Of a stretch of DNA of 64,000 bases, positions 1 to 8,027 are shown one piece after another (positions within the stretch are counted from its first letter, which is position 1; each line of letters begins with the position of its first letter). The stretch spans positions 124,001-188,000 of the forward strand of contig CAVUNW010000011.1 in assembly GCA_963742865.1 (NCBI GenBank), given 5' to 3'. Source of the DNA: Bog-532 sp963742865. GTDB lineage: Bacteria; Actinomycetota; Actinomycetes; Streptosporangiales; Streptosporangiaceae. Made by a program: the position numbers and the translations under genes. The notes below the pieces were generated by a model that worked only from the letters and a program-made list of their open reading frames with translations, was not told the origin of the DNA and did not search any database.

Positions 1-682
1 GGACGAGTACCGGGGGCCTGCCCCGCCGGCCCGGCCCGGGTTCCCCGGGCCGGGCGGCTCCGCCGGAGCGGGGCGGCCGGCCCGTGGGCCGTGCGTCACC
101 GCGCTCCACCCAGTTCACGACGGCGCTGGCCTCTCCGGCGACGAAACCCGGGGCCGCCGCCAGCACCCGCACCCGGACATGATCACCGCCTGGCCGCCGG
201 ATACAGGCCGCGGGCCGGCGTTCGTCCGCGGCCTTGGTGACGGTGCGGAGCACGTCGGGATGCACCGCGATCACGGCCTCGTGGGCGCCGATGAGCCGGG
301 CCGCGTAGACGGCGCCGTCCAGTACGAGATGCGGGGCCGAAGCGAGCAGCGCCTTGTCCTTGCCGCTGGCCGGCTCACCCTCGGTGCCGTTCGCGATGAC
401 GAGTGGCCTGCGCCCGGCCGTGGCCAGGCTGCGCAGCTTCACCGCCGTGGGGAACGCCGCGCCGCCCCGTCCGGTCAGGCCGGCCCGCTGCACTTCGGCG
501 ATGAGACCCCACCGGTCTGCGCCGGCGCAGGACGGCAGGGGGCCGTAGCGGGCCAGATGCTCCGCCAGGCCAGTATGCGGGCGGCTGGCCAGCAGCCGGG
601 GGAGCCGGGCCGTATCACGGCCAGCGGATCCGGCCACGTCTCGCCCGGCGGGTCCGGCCGCGCCTGCCTCAGCGGGTGACAT
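1..682 (-). CDS. NuoF-like (NADH dehydrogenase 51 kDa) flavoprotein, partial
   Basis: The start ATG at 682 overlaps the 3' end of the preceding ferric-reductase gene, and the gene runs off the window edge. About residues 68-80 read GLTGRGGAAFPTAVKLR, matching the FMN-site GRGG-FP motif of NuoF/HoxF/RnfC proteins, and NGTEGEPASGKDK near residue 99 matches the family's N-x-DEGEPG-x-KDR motif. In this family the protein passes electrons from NADH through FMN to iron-sulfur clusters. Next to a heme membrane protein and ApbE it is probably the soluble electron-input subunit of a membrane electron-transfer chain (inference). Near positions 1-40 the family-typical RGRPPVLV stretch appears in a different frame from the rest, so a one-base indel in the GC-rich stretch is likely. 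Confidence 0.75.
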   Translation of the reverse strand, partial: MSPAEAGAAGPAGRDVAGSAGRDTARLPRLLASRPHTGLAEHLARYGPLPSCAGADRWGLIAEVQRAGLTGRGGAAFPTAVKLRSLATAGRRPLVIANGTEGEPASGKDKALLASAPHLVLDGAVYAARLIGAHEAVIAVHPDVLRTVTKAADERRPAACIRRPGGDHVRVRVLAAAPGFVAGEASAVVNWVERGDARPTGRPPRSGGAARPGEPGPGRRGRPPVLV

Positions 683-1274
683 CGGCGTACCGGTCTCCGC
701 TGCCGGGTGCGGCCACGCGGGGCCGGTGGCCATGGACCCGGGGTCGGCCACGGGCGCCCCGCAGGCGTACCAGTACGGCTGCCGCGACTGCGGCCGCCGA
801 TGCCCCTTCGATCGAAGCGACCCAGGCGACGTGGAGATCGTTGCCGGCACTGACCGAGTGCATAAAGGCCGCCGGCCAGGCCAGGTACGCGAGCCAGTGG
901 ACGGCCCGCCAGGTCCGGTAACCGAGCCGGCGGCGCAGCGCGCTCGTCAGCAGGACGGCGCCGCCGGCGTCGACCGCGAGCGTGCCGAGGGCAATGGCCA
1001 TCGTCCGGTACGGCGACAGGAACGGGACCGCGGTGGCCGCCCAGCCGATCCGCACGTATGGGTCGAGAATCGCGGTCAGCACGTGCAGCCCCAGCAGGGC
1101 GACCGCGAACAGGGACAGCGTCCGGTGCAGTTCGGCGACCGCGAAACGCGGCCAGCGCGCTCGCGAAGCGCCCGTCCGTGTCGCCACGCCCATGACGATC
1201 ACGGCGGTGAAGAGGACCAGCAGCACGAGCCCGCTGCCGCGGGAGACCAGCCACAGGCCTGGTGATCCGGTCAT
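669..1274 (-). CDS. Ferric-reductase-like transmembrane heme protein
   Basis: A 201-residue polytopic membrane protein starting at ATG 1274 (MTGSPGLWLVSRG). It has about five hydrophobic segments. Two histidine pairs, in ELHRTLSLFAVALLGLHVL and in AVHWLAYLAWPAAFMHS, have the 12-14 residue spacing that binds b-type hemes in the ferric reductase/MsrQ superfamily. Its ATG overlaps, in another frame, the TGA that would end ApbE normally, and its own end overlaps the NuoF-like start, so the three genes look translationally coupled. The reading frame is also open upstream into the ApbE gene because of a probable frameshift there. The likely role is carrying electrons across the membrane between the NuoF-like protein and a flavinylated or extracytoplasmic acceptor; the acceptor is not visible here. 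Confidence 0.8.
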   Translation of the reverse strand: MTGSPGLWLVSRGSGLVLLVLFTAVIVMGVATRTGASRARWPRFAVAELHRTLSLFAVALLGLHVLTAILDPYVRIGWAATAVPFLSPYRTMAIALGTLAVDAGGAVLLTSALRRRLGYRTWRAVHWLAYLAWPAAFMHSVSAGNDLHVAWVASIEGASAAAVAAAVLVRLRGARGRPRVHGHRPRVAAPGSGDRYADVTR

Positions 1275-2420
1275 GGCAGTAGCCCGCCTTCGGCCGCGGG
1301 CCAGCCGTTCAGCCGGTGAGCTACGCCGTCGTGGGTGACCAGCCGGGCCAGGCAGGCCCCGGGCCGACAGCCATGCCCGGGCGCTTTCGCCGGCCACGAT
1401 GGCTGCGGTGGCGGCGGCGTTCGCCTGGGCGCAACTGGACGCAATGACGCTTACCGTCCGCCATGGCCCGCTCGCGGGCCGGCCGGTGCGCGGGTCCACG
1501 ATGTGGTGCACGGGCTGGCCGCGATGCCGCCATTGCCGGGTCGTCACTGAAGACGTGGCCAGGGCCCCGGCAGCCAGCCGGACGAGCTGGCATGCGGCCC
1601 GGCCGGGCCCGGCCCCGGCTCCGGCCCGGGCCACAGGGCTCGAAGAATCGGCCACCATGATGGGCCAGCCGCCGGCCGGCGGCTCACCGGCGATGGCGAT
1701 GTCGCCGCCCAGACCGACCAGGACGCCGCCCTCCCCGGCGGCACGCCACGCCGCGGCGGCGGCGCGATCCGAGCCGAGAGCTTTGGCGGTCGCGCCGAGA
1801 TCGAGGCGGACCCCGGGCGGCACGGTGAGCCAGGAGCCGTCCAGACGGACGGACTCCCATCCGGGGACCGGCGCCGGCTCCCATCCGGGGACCGGCGCCG
1901 GCCCCGATCCTGGCACCAGCGCCGGCTCTCCTCCGGGGACCGAACCGGCCTGGGGCGGGTCGCCAGGCCCCCCGGCCGCCGGTTCCGCGCCGACGATCGC
2001 GAAGTCACGGTCGTAGCCCAGCCGGATGATCGCCGCGCCGACCGTGGGATCGACCAGGCCGCCGGTCCAGCGCGCGGCCGCGAGCGCCAGCCCGGCCGCC
2101 TCGGCCAGATCCGGGCTGACCTGGTGCCTTCCGCCACCGGCCTGGTGGATGCGCGAGATCTCCGAGTCATCGCGGAACCGGCTGGCCGTGCGGTCGAGCC
2201 GGTCCAGTTCCGCGTCGACCGCGCCCAGGGCCGCCGCCAGACGGCGCGCGGGCCAGACGGCTACCCGCACGTCGGTGCCGAGGCCATCGCGCTCGGCGAC
2301 GGCCGCGGTGTCCGTCCCGATGCCGACGGGAGTCCATCCGCCGTCGATGGCCACATGCGAGCGGCTCGTGCCCAGGAAGGGCACGCCGGTAATCGATTCG
2401 GGCGGTGCCGGGGTCCGCAT
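1271..2420 (-). CDS. apbE: FAD:protein FMN transferase (ApbE family), probable 3' frameshift
   Basis: Starts at ATG 2420, overlapping by one base the stop of the upstream small gene. Motifs typical of ApbE are seen: DRTASRFRDDSEISRIH, DLGATAKALGSDRAAAAAW, GLGGDIAIAG near the middle, and TSSVTTRQW followed by HHIVDPRTGRPA. ApbE attaches FMN covalently to a Ser/Thr of exported flavoproteins. The segment between the first and second halves carries proline/glycine repeats (residues about 150-190). The expected C-terminus (ARLVTHDGVAHRLNGW...GGLLP, stop at 1271) lies in a different frame from residue ~365 on, switching around 1345-1365; as sequenced, the frame instead runs on into the membrane protein to 669. 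A sequencing error or a genuine fusion are both possible; the ATGA overlap at 1271-1274 favours two separate genes. Confidence 0.8.
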
Positions 2421-2776
2421 CAGTTGTCCTCGGAGCTTGCGGGGCGGGTCACGTAGACCACGGCCGGGCCGGAACCGCCCGCGCCCGGCCGGCACGTCGT
2501 GACCGGCGCCTGCCGGGTCACGCCCGAGCCACCCGAGGTGGCAACCGGGACGGTGATGCATGACGTGTGCGGCCCTGATGCGGACGTGCTTGCGGCGCCG
2601 GCCTGCGCGGCCGCATGCGGCGTGCCGGTAGCCGCGCTGCCGCGGGCCAGGTAGCCGGTGGTCAGGGCCGTCGCCGCGATCAGCGCGGCGGCGGTCCAGT
2701 TCGATGCGTGGCGGACCCGCCGCAAGCCGTCGCGCCGCTCCGGCAGGCCCTGCGGATCCTGTGGCTGTTCGGTCAT
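2420..2776 (-). CDS. Small single-pass membrane protein of the ApbE cluster
   Basis: 118 residues, chosen start ATG 2776 because AGGAG lies 7 bases upstream; longer versions lack a ribosome site. The N-terminus is polar and basic, followed by one hydrophobic segment (NWTAAALIAATALTTGYLA), then an Ala/Thr/Gly/Pro-rich extracytoplasmic tail with two cysteines (TSCITV and TTCRPG). The stop overlaps the apbE start (TGATG), so they are co-translated. Its position as first gene suggests it anchors or receives electrons in the system, but I recognise no FMN-attachment motif and no known family. Function unknown. Confidence 0.65.
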   Translation of the reverse strand: MTEQPQDPQGLPERRDGLRRVRHASNWTAAALIAATALTTGYLARGSAATGTPHAAAQAGAASTSASGPHTSCITVPVATSGGSGVTRQAPVTTCRPGAGGSGPAVVYVTRPASSEDN

Positions 2777-2977
2777 CGGTGTGCTCCTGACCGGGTAGAT
2801 GGACAGGTCCAGGATGCGCCCACGCTGGTGAAGTGGCCGTGAGAGAACCGTGTGAAGAGTTCTCATCTTCCGGGCGGTCATCCGCGGCGCACCGCCGGTC
2901 CGGGTGCAGCGCCCGGCGTGATCCGGGCCGGAGGACCCCTCATGGTTTTCTCATCGGGACTTTCATAGCCTGCGGTT
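2777..2977. promoter_or_regulatory. Divergent promoter region between apbE cluster and OmpR-type regulator
   Basis: About 200 bases separate the two divergent transcription units. There is an AT-richer stretch just before the regulator gene (atggttttctcatcggga, 2942-2959). The region must hold both promoters. I see no DosR-type palindrome and no clear inverted repeat, so the regulator's control of the redox cluster is only a neighbourhood inference. Confidence 0.4.
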
Positions 2978-3661
2978 ATGCGGGTGCTCGTGGTCGAGGA
3001 CGAAATCCGGATGGCCCGTCTGCTGAAGCGCGGGCTGGAGGAAGAGGGCCACGCCGTCGACATCGCCCAGGACGGGCCGGAAGGCCTGTGGCTGGCGACC
3101 GAGAACCCGTATGGTGCGATCGTCCTTGACGTCATGCTGCCCGGCTGCGACGGATTCGAGCTGTGCCGGCGGCTCAGGGCTGACGGGAAATGGATGCCGG
3201 TGCTGATGCTGACGGCCCGCGACAGCGTGGGGGACCGTGTCCGCGGGCTCGACGCGGGCGCCGATGATTACCTGGTCAAACCGTTTAGCCTGCTGGAACT
3301 GGCCGCCCGGCTGCGTGCGCTGTCGCGTCGCGACGACCGGTCGCGGCCCGTCGTCCTCGGCGAGGGAGACCTGAAGCTGGACCCGGCGGCCAAACGGGCC
3401 TGGCGCGGCCATTCCGAGCTGCACCTATCCCCGAAGGAGTTCGCGCTGCTGGAACTGTTCCTGCGGCACCCGGGCCACGTGCTCAGCCGCTCGCAGATCA
3501 TCGCGGACGTCTGGGACTTCGCCTACGACGGCGGATCGAACGTCGTCGACCAGTACGTGAACTACCTGCGGCGCAAGATCGACGCCCCGTTCGGCCGGCA
3601 CGACATCGAGACCGTCCGGGGCATGGGTTACCGGCTCCGCCAGGGCGGGCCAGGGCACTGA
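2978..3661 (+). CDS. OmpR/PhoB-family response regulator
   Basis: 227 residues. Receiver domain residues 1-115 with acidic pair E7/D8, phosphoacceptor D51 (AIVLDVMLPG) and the conserved Lys in LVKPFS. A C-terminal winged-helix DNA-binding domain follows (LSPKEFALLELFLRHPG ... VVDQYVNYLRRKID ... VRGMGYRL), the classical PhoB-type ending. The gene is followed after one base by its kinase, so this is a complete two-component pair. It is divergent from the apbE cluster, which it may regulate; this is inferred from position only. Confidence 0.93.
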   Translation: MRVLVVEDEIRMARLLKRGLEEEGHAVDIAQDGPEGLWLATENPYGAIVLDVMLPGCDGFELCRRLRADGKWMPVLMLTARDSVGDRVRGLDAGADDYLVKPFSLLELAARLRALSRRDDRSRPVVLGEGDLKLDPAAKRAWRGHSELHLSPKEFALLELFLRHPGHVLSRSQIIADVWDFAYDGGSNVVDQYVNYLRRKIDAPFGRHDIETVRGMGYRLRQGGPGH

Positions 3662-3662
3662 C

Positions 3663-5045
3663 GTGCCCATCCGGTTGCGCCTTGCGCTCGCCTTCGCGGC
3701 GGCTACGGCAATCGTGTTCGCCCTCGGGAGCTGGCTGTTCCTCAGCGCCCTGTCCTCGGCGCAGCTGAGCACGATCGACTCCCAGCTCGCGGTACAGCTA
3801 GCTCAGGCCGCACATTATCTTCCCGCTGGCCACCACGGCACTTCCGCATCCGCGGGCAGTCCGGCGCTGGGCGAGTACATCGTCCAGGTCATCGACAGCG
3901 GGAACCACGTCCGCGGCGCGAGCGCGGACGCCCCGGCCACGCCGCTGCTCAGCACCGCGCAGCTGGACCAGGCGCGGCACGCCCGGATCGCGGTGACCCG
4001 GATGCTCGACGACGAGAACGAGCGTATTACCGCCGCGCCGCTGGCCGGCCATCCCGGGTGGCTCGCCGTGGCCGGCATCTCGCTGGAAGCGTTCGATGCC
4101 ACCCAGAGCCAGGCGGCCCGCGAGCTGGCCATCGGCGGAGCGGTCGCCGTCGCCGTGGCGGGGCTCGGTGCCTCCTGGCTGGCCCGTTCGGCCCTTTCGC
4201 CGGTCGAGCGCCTGCGCCGGCAGGTGGCCGCACTCTCCGAACAGGACGAAGGGGCGGGCGTGGAGATCCCGCGGACCCGGGACGAGATCGCTGCCCTGGC
4301 CGGGACGATGAACGACCTGCTCACCCGGCTGCAGCGAGCGCTGGCCCGGCAGCGTGCGTTCGTCGCCGACGCCAGCCACGAGCTGCGTACGCCGTTCGCG
4401 GTGCTGCGCGGTGAACTGGAGCTGGCCGGGCGGCCGGGCCGTACCCGGGCGGAACTGGCCGCCGCCGTGCACAACGCGGCCGAAGAGGCCGCCCGGCTCG
4501 CCCGTATCACCGACGACCTGCTGCTGCTCGCGCGAAGCGATGAGGACCGGCTGACCGTGCGGCGTGAATCGTCGGATATCGGTTCGCTGCTCACCCGCAG
4601 CGCAGAACGAGCCGGTTCGCGCCTCCGGGCCGCCGGCCTCACCTGCCGTGTCGAGGTCCCGGCCGGCCTGCGCGCCGAGGTTGACCCGGACCGGATCCGC
4701 CAGGCCGTCGACAACCTCCTCGACAACGCCTCGCGGTTCGCGCCGGCTGGCTCCATCGTCGTGATCACAGCCCGGGCCGCAGGCTCCGCCCTGGAGATCG
4801 AGGTCACCGACGCCGGGCCCGGTTTCCCCGCCGACTTCCTGCCGCACGCGTTCGAGCGGTTCCGCCGTCCCGACGGCGGCCGGGCTCGCAGCGACGGCGG
4901 CGCGGGTCTCGGGCTCGCCATCGTGCAGGCCATCGCCGTCGCGCACGGCGGATCGGCCACGGCCGGGAACCGCCCGGGTGGCGGCGCGACCGTGCGGGTG
5001 CGCCTTCCGCGCACGCTCAGCACACAGTCGGCACTGCCGGTGTAA
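3663..5045 (+). CDS. Membrane sensor histidine kinase, partner of the OmpR-type regulator
   Basis: 460 residues starting at GTG 3663, one base after the regulator stop. An N-terminal membrane segment (about residues 5-30), an extracytoplasmic sensor of roughly 120 residues and a second membrane segment near residue 155-175 precede HAMP. The H-box is DASHELRTPFAVL with phosphoacceptor H239. The ATP-binding domain shows the N-box (AVDNLLDNASRF), DAGPGFP and GLGLAIV motifs. No known ligand domain is recognised in the sensor. It is an ordinary intact EnvZ/PhoR-type kinase. Confidence 0.93.
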   Translation: MPIRLRLALAFAAATAIVFALGSWLFLSALSSAQLSTIDSQLAVQLAQAAHYLPAGHHGTSASAGSPALGEYIVQVIDSGNHVRGASADAPATPLLSTAQLDQARHARIAVTRMLDDENERITAAPLAGHPGWLAVAGISLEAFDATQSQAARELAIGGAVAVAVAGLGASWLARSALSPVERLRRQVAALSEQDEGAGVEIPRTRDEIAALAGTMNDLLTRLQRALARQRAFVADASHELRTPFAVLRGELELAGRPGRTRAELAAAVHNAAEEAARLARITDDLLLLARSDEDRLTVRRESSDIGSLLTRSAERAGSRLRAAGLTCRVEVPAGLRAEVDPDRIRQAVDNLLDNASRFAPAGSIVVITARAAGSALEIEVTDAGPGFPADFLPHAFERFRRPDGGRARSDGGAGLGLAIVQAIAVAHGGSATAGNRPGGGATVRVRLPRTLSTQSALPV

Positions 5046-5077
5046 ATGGCACGCAGCCGGCACTGCCGGTATAAATG
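5029..5077 (+). repeat. Short tandem direct repeat at the kinase stop codon
   Basis: CGGCACTGCCGGTGTAAATG (5029-5048) recurs as CGGCACTGCCGGTATAAATG (5058-5077), 19 of 20 bases identical at a 29-base step. The first copy holds the kinase TAA stop. It looks like a small local duplication that extended the gene end. Confidence 0.75.
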
Positions 5078-5082
5078 CCGCT

Positions 5083-5124
5083 GGCCCGGGCGGGCAGGAC
5101 GCCGTTGTCCTGCCCGCCCGGGCC
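5083..5124. terminator. Strong bidirectional hairpin between convergent genes
   Basis: A perfect 18-bp stem (ggcccgggcgggcaggac / gtcctgcccgcccgggcc) with a six-base loop gccgtt. It lies between the histidine kinase (plus) and the cytochrome b gene (minus), which converge here, so it can end transcription from both sides. No long T-tract follows. Confidence 0.8.
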
Positions 5125-5161
5125 ATCCGGGCTGCCCGCCAGGCGGGCATTCCGGTGCGGG

Positions 5162-6790
5162 CTACTTGTCGCCCGCGGACCCGGCCGGGTGCCGTTCGGG
5201 CGTCACCGGCCCTTCCGGCGGTGCCTGCTTCCCGGGGTCTGCGGTACCGCCGTACGTGGTGTTCCACGATCGCCAGACCAGCCGGTGCACCGGGATCAGC
5301 CGCGGGATGTCCCGCAGGCCGGGGATGAACGGCACCAGCAGGAGCAGGATCGTGGCCAGGCCGGTCAGGTAGATCGCGATGAGGTCCACGTTGGCCGAGT
5401 TGTCGAAGCCGGGCACGTGGTACCAGAGCTGGAACAGCCACAGCCACGGCTGGCCGGGGTAGCTGCCGGTCTCGTTCATCACGCCCCACTGGTCACCGGT
5501 CAGGTGCTCGGCCGTGGCCTGGTTGGCGTAGTAGGCCCCGTCATTCAGGAACAGCAGCGGCTCGGTGAAGTTGGTTCCGTAGAACGGCTGCGCGCCGGAC
5601 AGGTCGGCGTCGATGGCCCCGCTGCGCGCCAGCGTGAGCTCGGTGGCCAGCATCAGCGGCACCGGGCCGTCATTGGCCCTGGGCACCACCGGGTTGCCGT
5701 TCACGAACTTGACCTTGGTCACCGCGTTGCCGTAGGCGGTCGCCCATTTCACCTGCTGGGCCGGGGAGGCCGCGTTGTAGATCCTGAGCGCGGCCGCCAG
5801 GGCCGGGTCGGTCGGTGCGTTCTTCGCCAGCGGGCTGAGCACGAAGGTCTGGGCGGCGTCGATGGGCGTCCGCACCCCGAGTATGTTCGCCGGGGCGAAC
5901 AGGAGCGACTGCGGCGTGCCGTTGTTGTTGTAGGGCGGCCCGTAGGTCGCGGTCGCGCTGGTGCCGTTCAGTTCGGTCGCGGCGGTGGCCAGGAAGTCGT
6001 CCGGGGCGACCTGGACCCAGCTGCGGACCGTGACCGGGGGGACGTTCGGTGAAGACAGCACACCAGCCAGGCCGAAGGTCAGGGCCAGCACCACCACCGT
6101 GGCCATCGTGCCCTCCTTCAGGATGTCGTACCGCCGGGTCGGCCCGCGCCACGCGGCCGAGTCCGCAATCCGTGCGGCGCGGCGGGCGGCCAGCCCGCGC
6201 GGCCGGCTGACCGGGAGCGGATGGCTCACGCCGCGCACCCGGACCAGCAGCACGTGCGCGCCGATGATGGCGATCAGGACAACAGGGATGAGCACGATGT
6301 GCCACATCAGCATCTGGCCGAAGTTCATCAGGTTGAAGAACGACCCGACGCCGACCGCGTTGAAGGCGTCCTTGCCGTTCGTGGCGATCCACTGGGCGTC
6401 GAAGTTCTGCTGCGACAGGTAGCCGGTGAAGCACTCCACCACCGAGGCCACGAACGCCACCACGCCGGTGATCCAGGTCATCGCGCGCCGCCCCCGCCAG
6501 GCGGCCATCCAGAACTTGCCCCACAGATGGATGACCAGGAACGCCATGAACAGCTCGACGCTCCACAGGTGCAGGCTGTTGAAGAAGTGGCCGACCGGGT
6601 TGTAGTGCCACCAGTCCGGGCCGCCCAGGGCGATGGCGAACCCGCTGACGATCACCACACCCAGCGCGGCCAGCGAGGCCACGCCGAACACGTAGATCCA
6701 GGACCGCACGTAGGCGGGCTGGCGGTCCGGCAGCAATTTGCCGGGCGGTAGCACCCGCAGCGCCCAGTTGCGCACCCGGGCCGTCCACAT
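5162..6790 (-). CDS. Cytochrome b subunit (cytochrome bc/b6 family)
   Basis: 542 residues. The N-terminal half is a cytochrome b core with helices carrying the paired heme histidines: SLHLWSVELFMAFLVIHLWGK, and later MLMWHIVLIPVVLIAIIGAHVLL, as in QcrB/PetB. A long loop domain (residues about 245-460) replaces the usual PEWY-containing region, and a late C-terminal helix (YLTGLATILLLLVPFIPG) is present. In the family it carries quinol electrons through two b hemes. No Rieske, cytochrome c or oxidase genes lie nearby, so this is not a normal bc1 operon. Two GGGAC-N4-GTCCC-type boxes lie upstream of the small gene before it, suggesting control by DevR under low oxygen. Confidence 0.85.
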   Translation of the reverse strand: MWTARVRNWALRVLPPGKLLPDRQPAYVRSWIYVFGVASLAALGVVIVSGFAIALGGPDWWHYNPVGHFFNSLHLWSVELFMAFLVIHLWGKFWMAAWRGRRAMTWITGVVAFVASVVECFTGYLSQQNFDAQWIATNGKDAFNAVGVGSFFNLMNFGQMLMWHIVLIPVVLIAIIGAHVLLVRVRGVSHPLPVSRPRGLAARRAARIADSAAWRGPTRRYDILKEGTMATVVVLALTFGLAGVLSSPNVPPVTVRSWVQVAPDDFLATAATELNGTSATATYGPPYNNNGTPQSLLFAPANILGVRTPIDAAQTFVLSPLAKNAPTDPALAAALRIYNAASPAQQVKWATAYGNAVTKVKFVNGNPVVPRANDGPVPLMLATELTLARSGAIDADLSGAQPFYGTNFTEPLLFLNDGAYYANQATAEHLTGDQWGVMNETGSYPGQPWLWLFQLWYHVPGFDNSANVDLIAIYLTGLATILLLLVPFIPGLRDIPRLIPVHRLVWRSWNTTYGGTADPGKQAPPEGPVTPERHPAGSAGDK

Positions 6791-7070
6791 CCGGTCGTCC
6801 GGCCCCGGTTCGGGGGCGCAGCCGCGGCCCGTCGGCGAGGCCGGTGCCCGCGGTGCCCGGACCCTCAGCCGGCTCGGGCGCGATGTCGCCCCCGTCCTTC
6901 CCGCCGCGCGGGAACGGCAGCAGGAGCGCCGCGCCGAAAATCACGACCATGACGGCGATCAGGACGAGGTTGGCCTCAGACACCTGGAAAATTGACCAGT
7001 GCACGTACGTACCCGGCTGGTTCAAGTCGATCGCGGCAGGCGGATTGCCTGCGAACGCTACTTCTCTCAT
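6791..7070 (-). CDS. Small single-pass membrane protein upstream of cytochrome b
   Basis: Starts at ATG 7070 with GGAG 6 bases before it. The visible protein is about 55 ordered residues (MREVAFAGNPPAAIDLNQPG ... ending in a hydrophobic helix, ANLVLIAVMVVIFGAALLLP) followed by a Gly/Pro/Glu-rich tail. The frame has no stop before 5670 and runs on inside the cytochrome b gene in another frame; I therefore give only the part upstream of the cytochrome b start. Either a one-base indel hides the real stop or the overlap is real. It probably accompanies cytochrome b in the membrane. Confidence 0.5.
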
Positions 7071-7175
7071 GTGAGGCTCCGGCTGGAAGGCGGGACGGCC
7101 CCGCGCGAAACAGTTATGCGGTCACCATGCGCCCTGATGCCATAGGCGACCCAGGGATCTGAGTCACCTCCGTGC

Positions 7176-7189
7176 GGGACCTTCGTCCC
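7176..7189. promoter_or_regulatory. DosR/DevR-like box, full match
   Basis: GGGACCTTCGTCCC matches GGGAC-N4-GTCCC, the 14-base core of the mycobacterial DosR box, exactly in spacing and arms. Its centre is about 112 bases upstream of the membrane protein/cytochrome b start. Confidence 0.65.
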
Positions 7190-7234
7190 CCTCGTCCGGC
7201 CCGGGGGTGAGGCCGGGGATTTTGACCTGGACTG

Positions 7235-7248
7235 GGGACGTAGGGCCC
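7235..7248. promoter_or_regulatory. DosR/DevR-like box, one arm mismatch
   Basis: GGGACGTAGGGCCC differs from GGGAC-N4-GTCCC at one arm base. It lies 59 bases from the first box and about 170 bases upstream of the coiled-coil gene start, a paired arrangement common at DosR promoters. Confidence 0.5.
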
Positions 7249-7410
7249 GGAAGATTACGGCCGTTCTTCCTATGACCTCCGCGACCTGGCCATGCTGCGC
7301 TTACCGGTGAGGGCGTTCCGCCCCCGGTGGCCTGCTCCCCGCCGCCCCGCACCGGTCACCCGCCGCGGGGCGGGGACGCCGGCCTCCGCGACATCTGGAT
7401 GGTGAGATCA

Positions 7411-7683
7411 ATGGCTAGGCAGATCGACCCCTGGCTCGGCATACCCCAGACGGCAGTCCTGGAGGAGAACCTGCTGGCTGTCCAGCACCGGCTTCAGCGG
7501 CTGGATATCAAGCTCAGCGAAATGGAGGCGCGGCTGGCCCGGGTCGCCCGGGTGGCCAGTGAGGCTAAGGCGGACGCGCACCAGGTCAGCGGGGAGACGC
7601 GGCGGCTTGAGGGCCAGTTGGCCGAGGCCGCCGCCGCTCTGCGGGTGCTGACCGACCAGATCACCGTCCCCGCACCTTCCTAA
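7411..7683 (+). CDS. Small predicted coiled-coil protein
   Basis: 90 residues, start ATG 7411 chosen because GGTGA lies 5-6 bases upstream; an ATG at 7399 is a second choice. After a short N-terminus (MARQIDPWLGIPQTAV) almost the whole chain is heptad-like, charged and leucine-rich (LLAVQHRLQRLDIKLSEME ... ETRRLEGQLAEAAAALRVL), so a coiled coil is expected. No enzymatic motif and no signal peptide. It lies downstream of two DosR-like boxes and may be an unnamed member of that regulon. Confidence 0.65.
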   Translation: MARQIDPWLGIPQTAVLEENLLAVQHRLQRLDIKLSEMEARLARVARVASEAKADAHQVSGETRRLEGQLAEAAAALRVLTDQITVPAPS

Positions 7684-7689
7684 CGGAAA

Positions 7690-7912
7690 CGCTCGCCTGC
7701 CCCGCGGTCTTCAGGCCGATGCTGACCGTAGCGAGGATGTCATCCACGGCCACCCAGGCCAGGTGCTGGCCGCACTGTCCGTCGGCATGGACCTCGTCAT
7801 CCTCGGGCGCCATCAGCGTTCGGGCCCCGAACGGCCCGGCATCGGCTCGGTGCAGCACGCCGTGCTCAATCACGCGCACGGCCCCGTCGCGGTTGTTCCG
7901 TTCTTTGACTGA
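7690..7912 (+). pseudogene. C-terminal remnant of a universal stress protein
   Basis: In the frame ending at TGA 7910-7912 the translation reads EDVIHGHPGQVLAALS, then VGMDLVILGRHQR, then VLNHAHGPVAVVPFFD. These are the last strands of a UspA domain, including the G-x2-G-x9 ATP-site region in degenerate form and the terminal PVAVV strand. No start and no N-terminal half is present: the sequence before it belongs to the coiled-coil gene's end. It is a decayed USP, consistent with the many USP genes typical of DosR regulons. Confidence 0.65.
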
Positions 7913-8027
7913 GCCGCGGGGGTGGTCGCCGGGCACACCCGGGGCCGGCGCATGGTAAGGGCCCGGATCGCCGGTCGAGAGTGCCGGGTCGGCGGGCGGC
8001 GCAGCGGATAACCGTCCAGCCCCGATG

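Larger units (their letters stand above)
7071..7410. promoter_or_regulatory. Divergent control region of cytochrome b and coiled-coil gene
   Basis: 340 bases without a gene between divergent units. It holds two DosR-like palindromes (7176-7189 and 7235-7248, listed separately). The part after 7300 is GC-rich and shows nothing else I recognise. Confidence 0.5.

Noticed and set aside
475..1254. Long minus-strand frame of 259 codons
   Set aside because: Arg/Pro/Gly-rich with no conserved motif, lying in another frame inside the ferric-reductase and NuoF-like genes: a shadow of GC-rich coding DNA.
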